Assembly: GCF_006546735.2 (NCBI RefSeq)
Contig: NZ_VICD02000053.1
Span: 1 to 39,274 of the forward strand
Reading direction: 5' to 3'
DNA: 39,274 bases
Source: Marilutibacter maris
Lineage (GTDB): Bacteria; Pseudomonadota; Gammaproteobacteria; Xanthomonadales; Xanthomonadaceae
The notes below the pieces were generated by a model. That model did not search any database. It saw only the letters and a program-made list of their open reading frames with translations, and was not told where the DNA came from. This document shows, in pieces, positions 39,124 to 39,274 of this stretch (positions are counted from its first letter, which is position 1; every line of letters begins with the position of its first letter). The translations under genes and the position numbers were made by a program.

Positions 39124-39274
39124 ATGCCCGATATCCAAGTACTTGTCCTGATCCTGCTGGCCGCGGTCGCGGCGGTGGGCGTCCTGCTGGTGGTCGTGTG
39201 GCGGACGGTGCGCCGGCGCCCGGATGCGGCCCCGGAGCCGGAGCAGGCGCGCCAGCGCGAGGAGCTGCGCGGCG
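39124..39274 (+). CDS. N-terminus of a probable RmuC-like protein (partial)
   Basis: The visible 50 codons start MPDIQVLVLILLAAVAAVGVLLVVVWRTVRRR, one membrane anchor. A charged, probably coiled-coil stretch follows (PEPEQARQREELRG). That start is typical of RmuC (DNA recombination protein), but the nuclease domain lies outside the window, so the name is tentative. Confidence 0.6.
   Translation, partial: MPDIQVLVLILLAAVAAVGVLLVVVWRTVRRRPDAAPEPEQARQREELRG

Overview
The window is high-GC gammaproteobacterial chromosome, most likely from the Lysobacteraceae/Xanthomonadaceae (Lysobacter, Luteimonas, Xanthomonas and relatives). I infer this from several things. There is a phenylalanine hydroxylase gene divergent from an Lrp/AsnC regulator and a large secreted RHS protein. 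There are TAGGAGCGGCGTAAGCCGCG-type REP elements, a 60-bp attC family, and many lipoproteins, in coding DNA with strong G/C third-position bias. No rRNA, tRNA or CRISPR array was found.

Layout. (1) 1-7.3 kb, mostly core-like: the tail of a probable sensor kinase and its LytTR response regulator, a small lipoprotein, a DUF389 membrane protein with an OmpA-like tail, phhA with its divergent Lrp-type regulator, and a secreted subtilisin flanked by two lipoproteins. (2) 7.3-10.3 kb, accessory: an LprI/DUF1311-type lipoprotein, a protein with a peptidoglycan-binding domain and Gln-rich tail, and a coiled-coil membrane protein, all on one strand. This reads as a candidate immunity/effector/accessory trio. 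(3) 10.3-12.6 kb: a patatin-like lipoprotein and an AIM24/TIGR00266 protein. (4) 12.6-23.9 kb, an accessory island: a 1652-residue secreted RHS protein whose C-terminal ~174 residues switch abruptly to AT-richer DNA and are translationally coupled to a three-helix membrane protein; an IS481-family element with a frameshifted transposase; a remnant of an ORF broken by that element; an orphan gene; and a five-cassette integron array with five 60-bp attC sites but no integrase. (5) 23.9-39.3 kb, mostly housekeeping: an M28 lipoprotein peptidase, an osmoprotectant-type ABC importer with a fused binding protein/permease, a methyltransferase, a Coa1-family protein, a small beta-barrel, a rhomboid protease, a secreted isoamylase, a TerC protein under a yybP-ykoY Mn riboswitch, an RlmI-type rRNA methyltransferase, an unknown secreted protein, an XRE regulator, a modular palindromic repeat array, a GFA-family protein and the start of a probable rmuC.

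How the parts work together. The clearest functional units are phhA with its regulator; the ABC ATPase with its overlapping SBP-permease; and the Mn riboswitch, attenuator and terC. The two candidate toxin/immunity units (7.6-10.3 kb and 17.5-18.4 kb) and the integrase-less cassette array are the most likely places for undescribed biology. All family names are from reading the sequence; no search was run.
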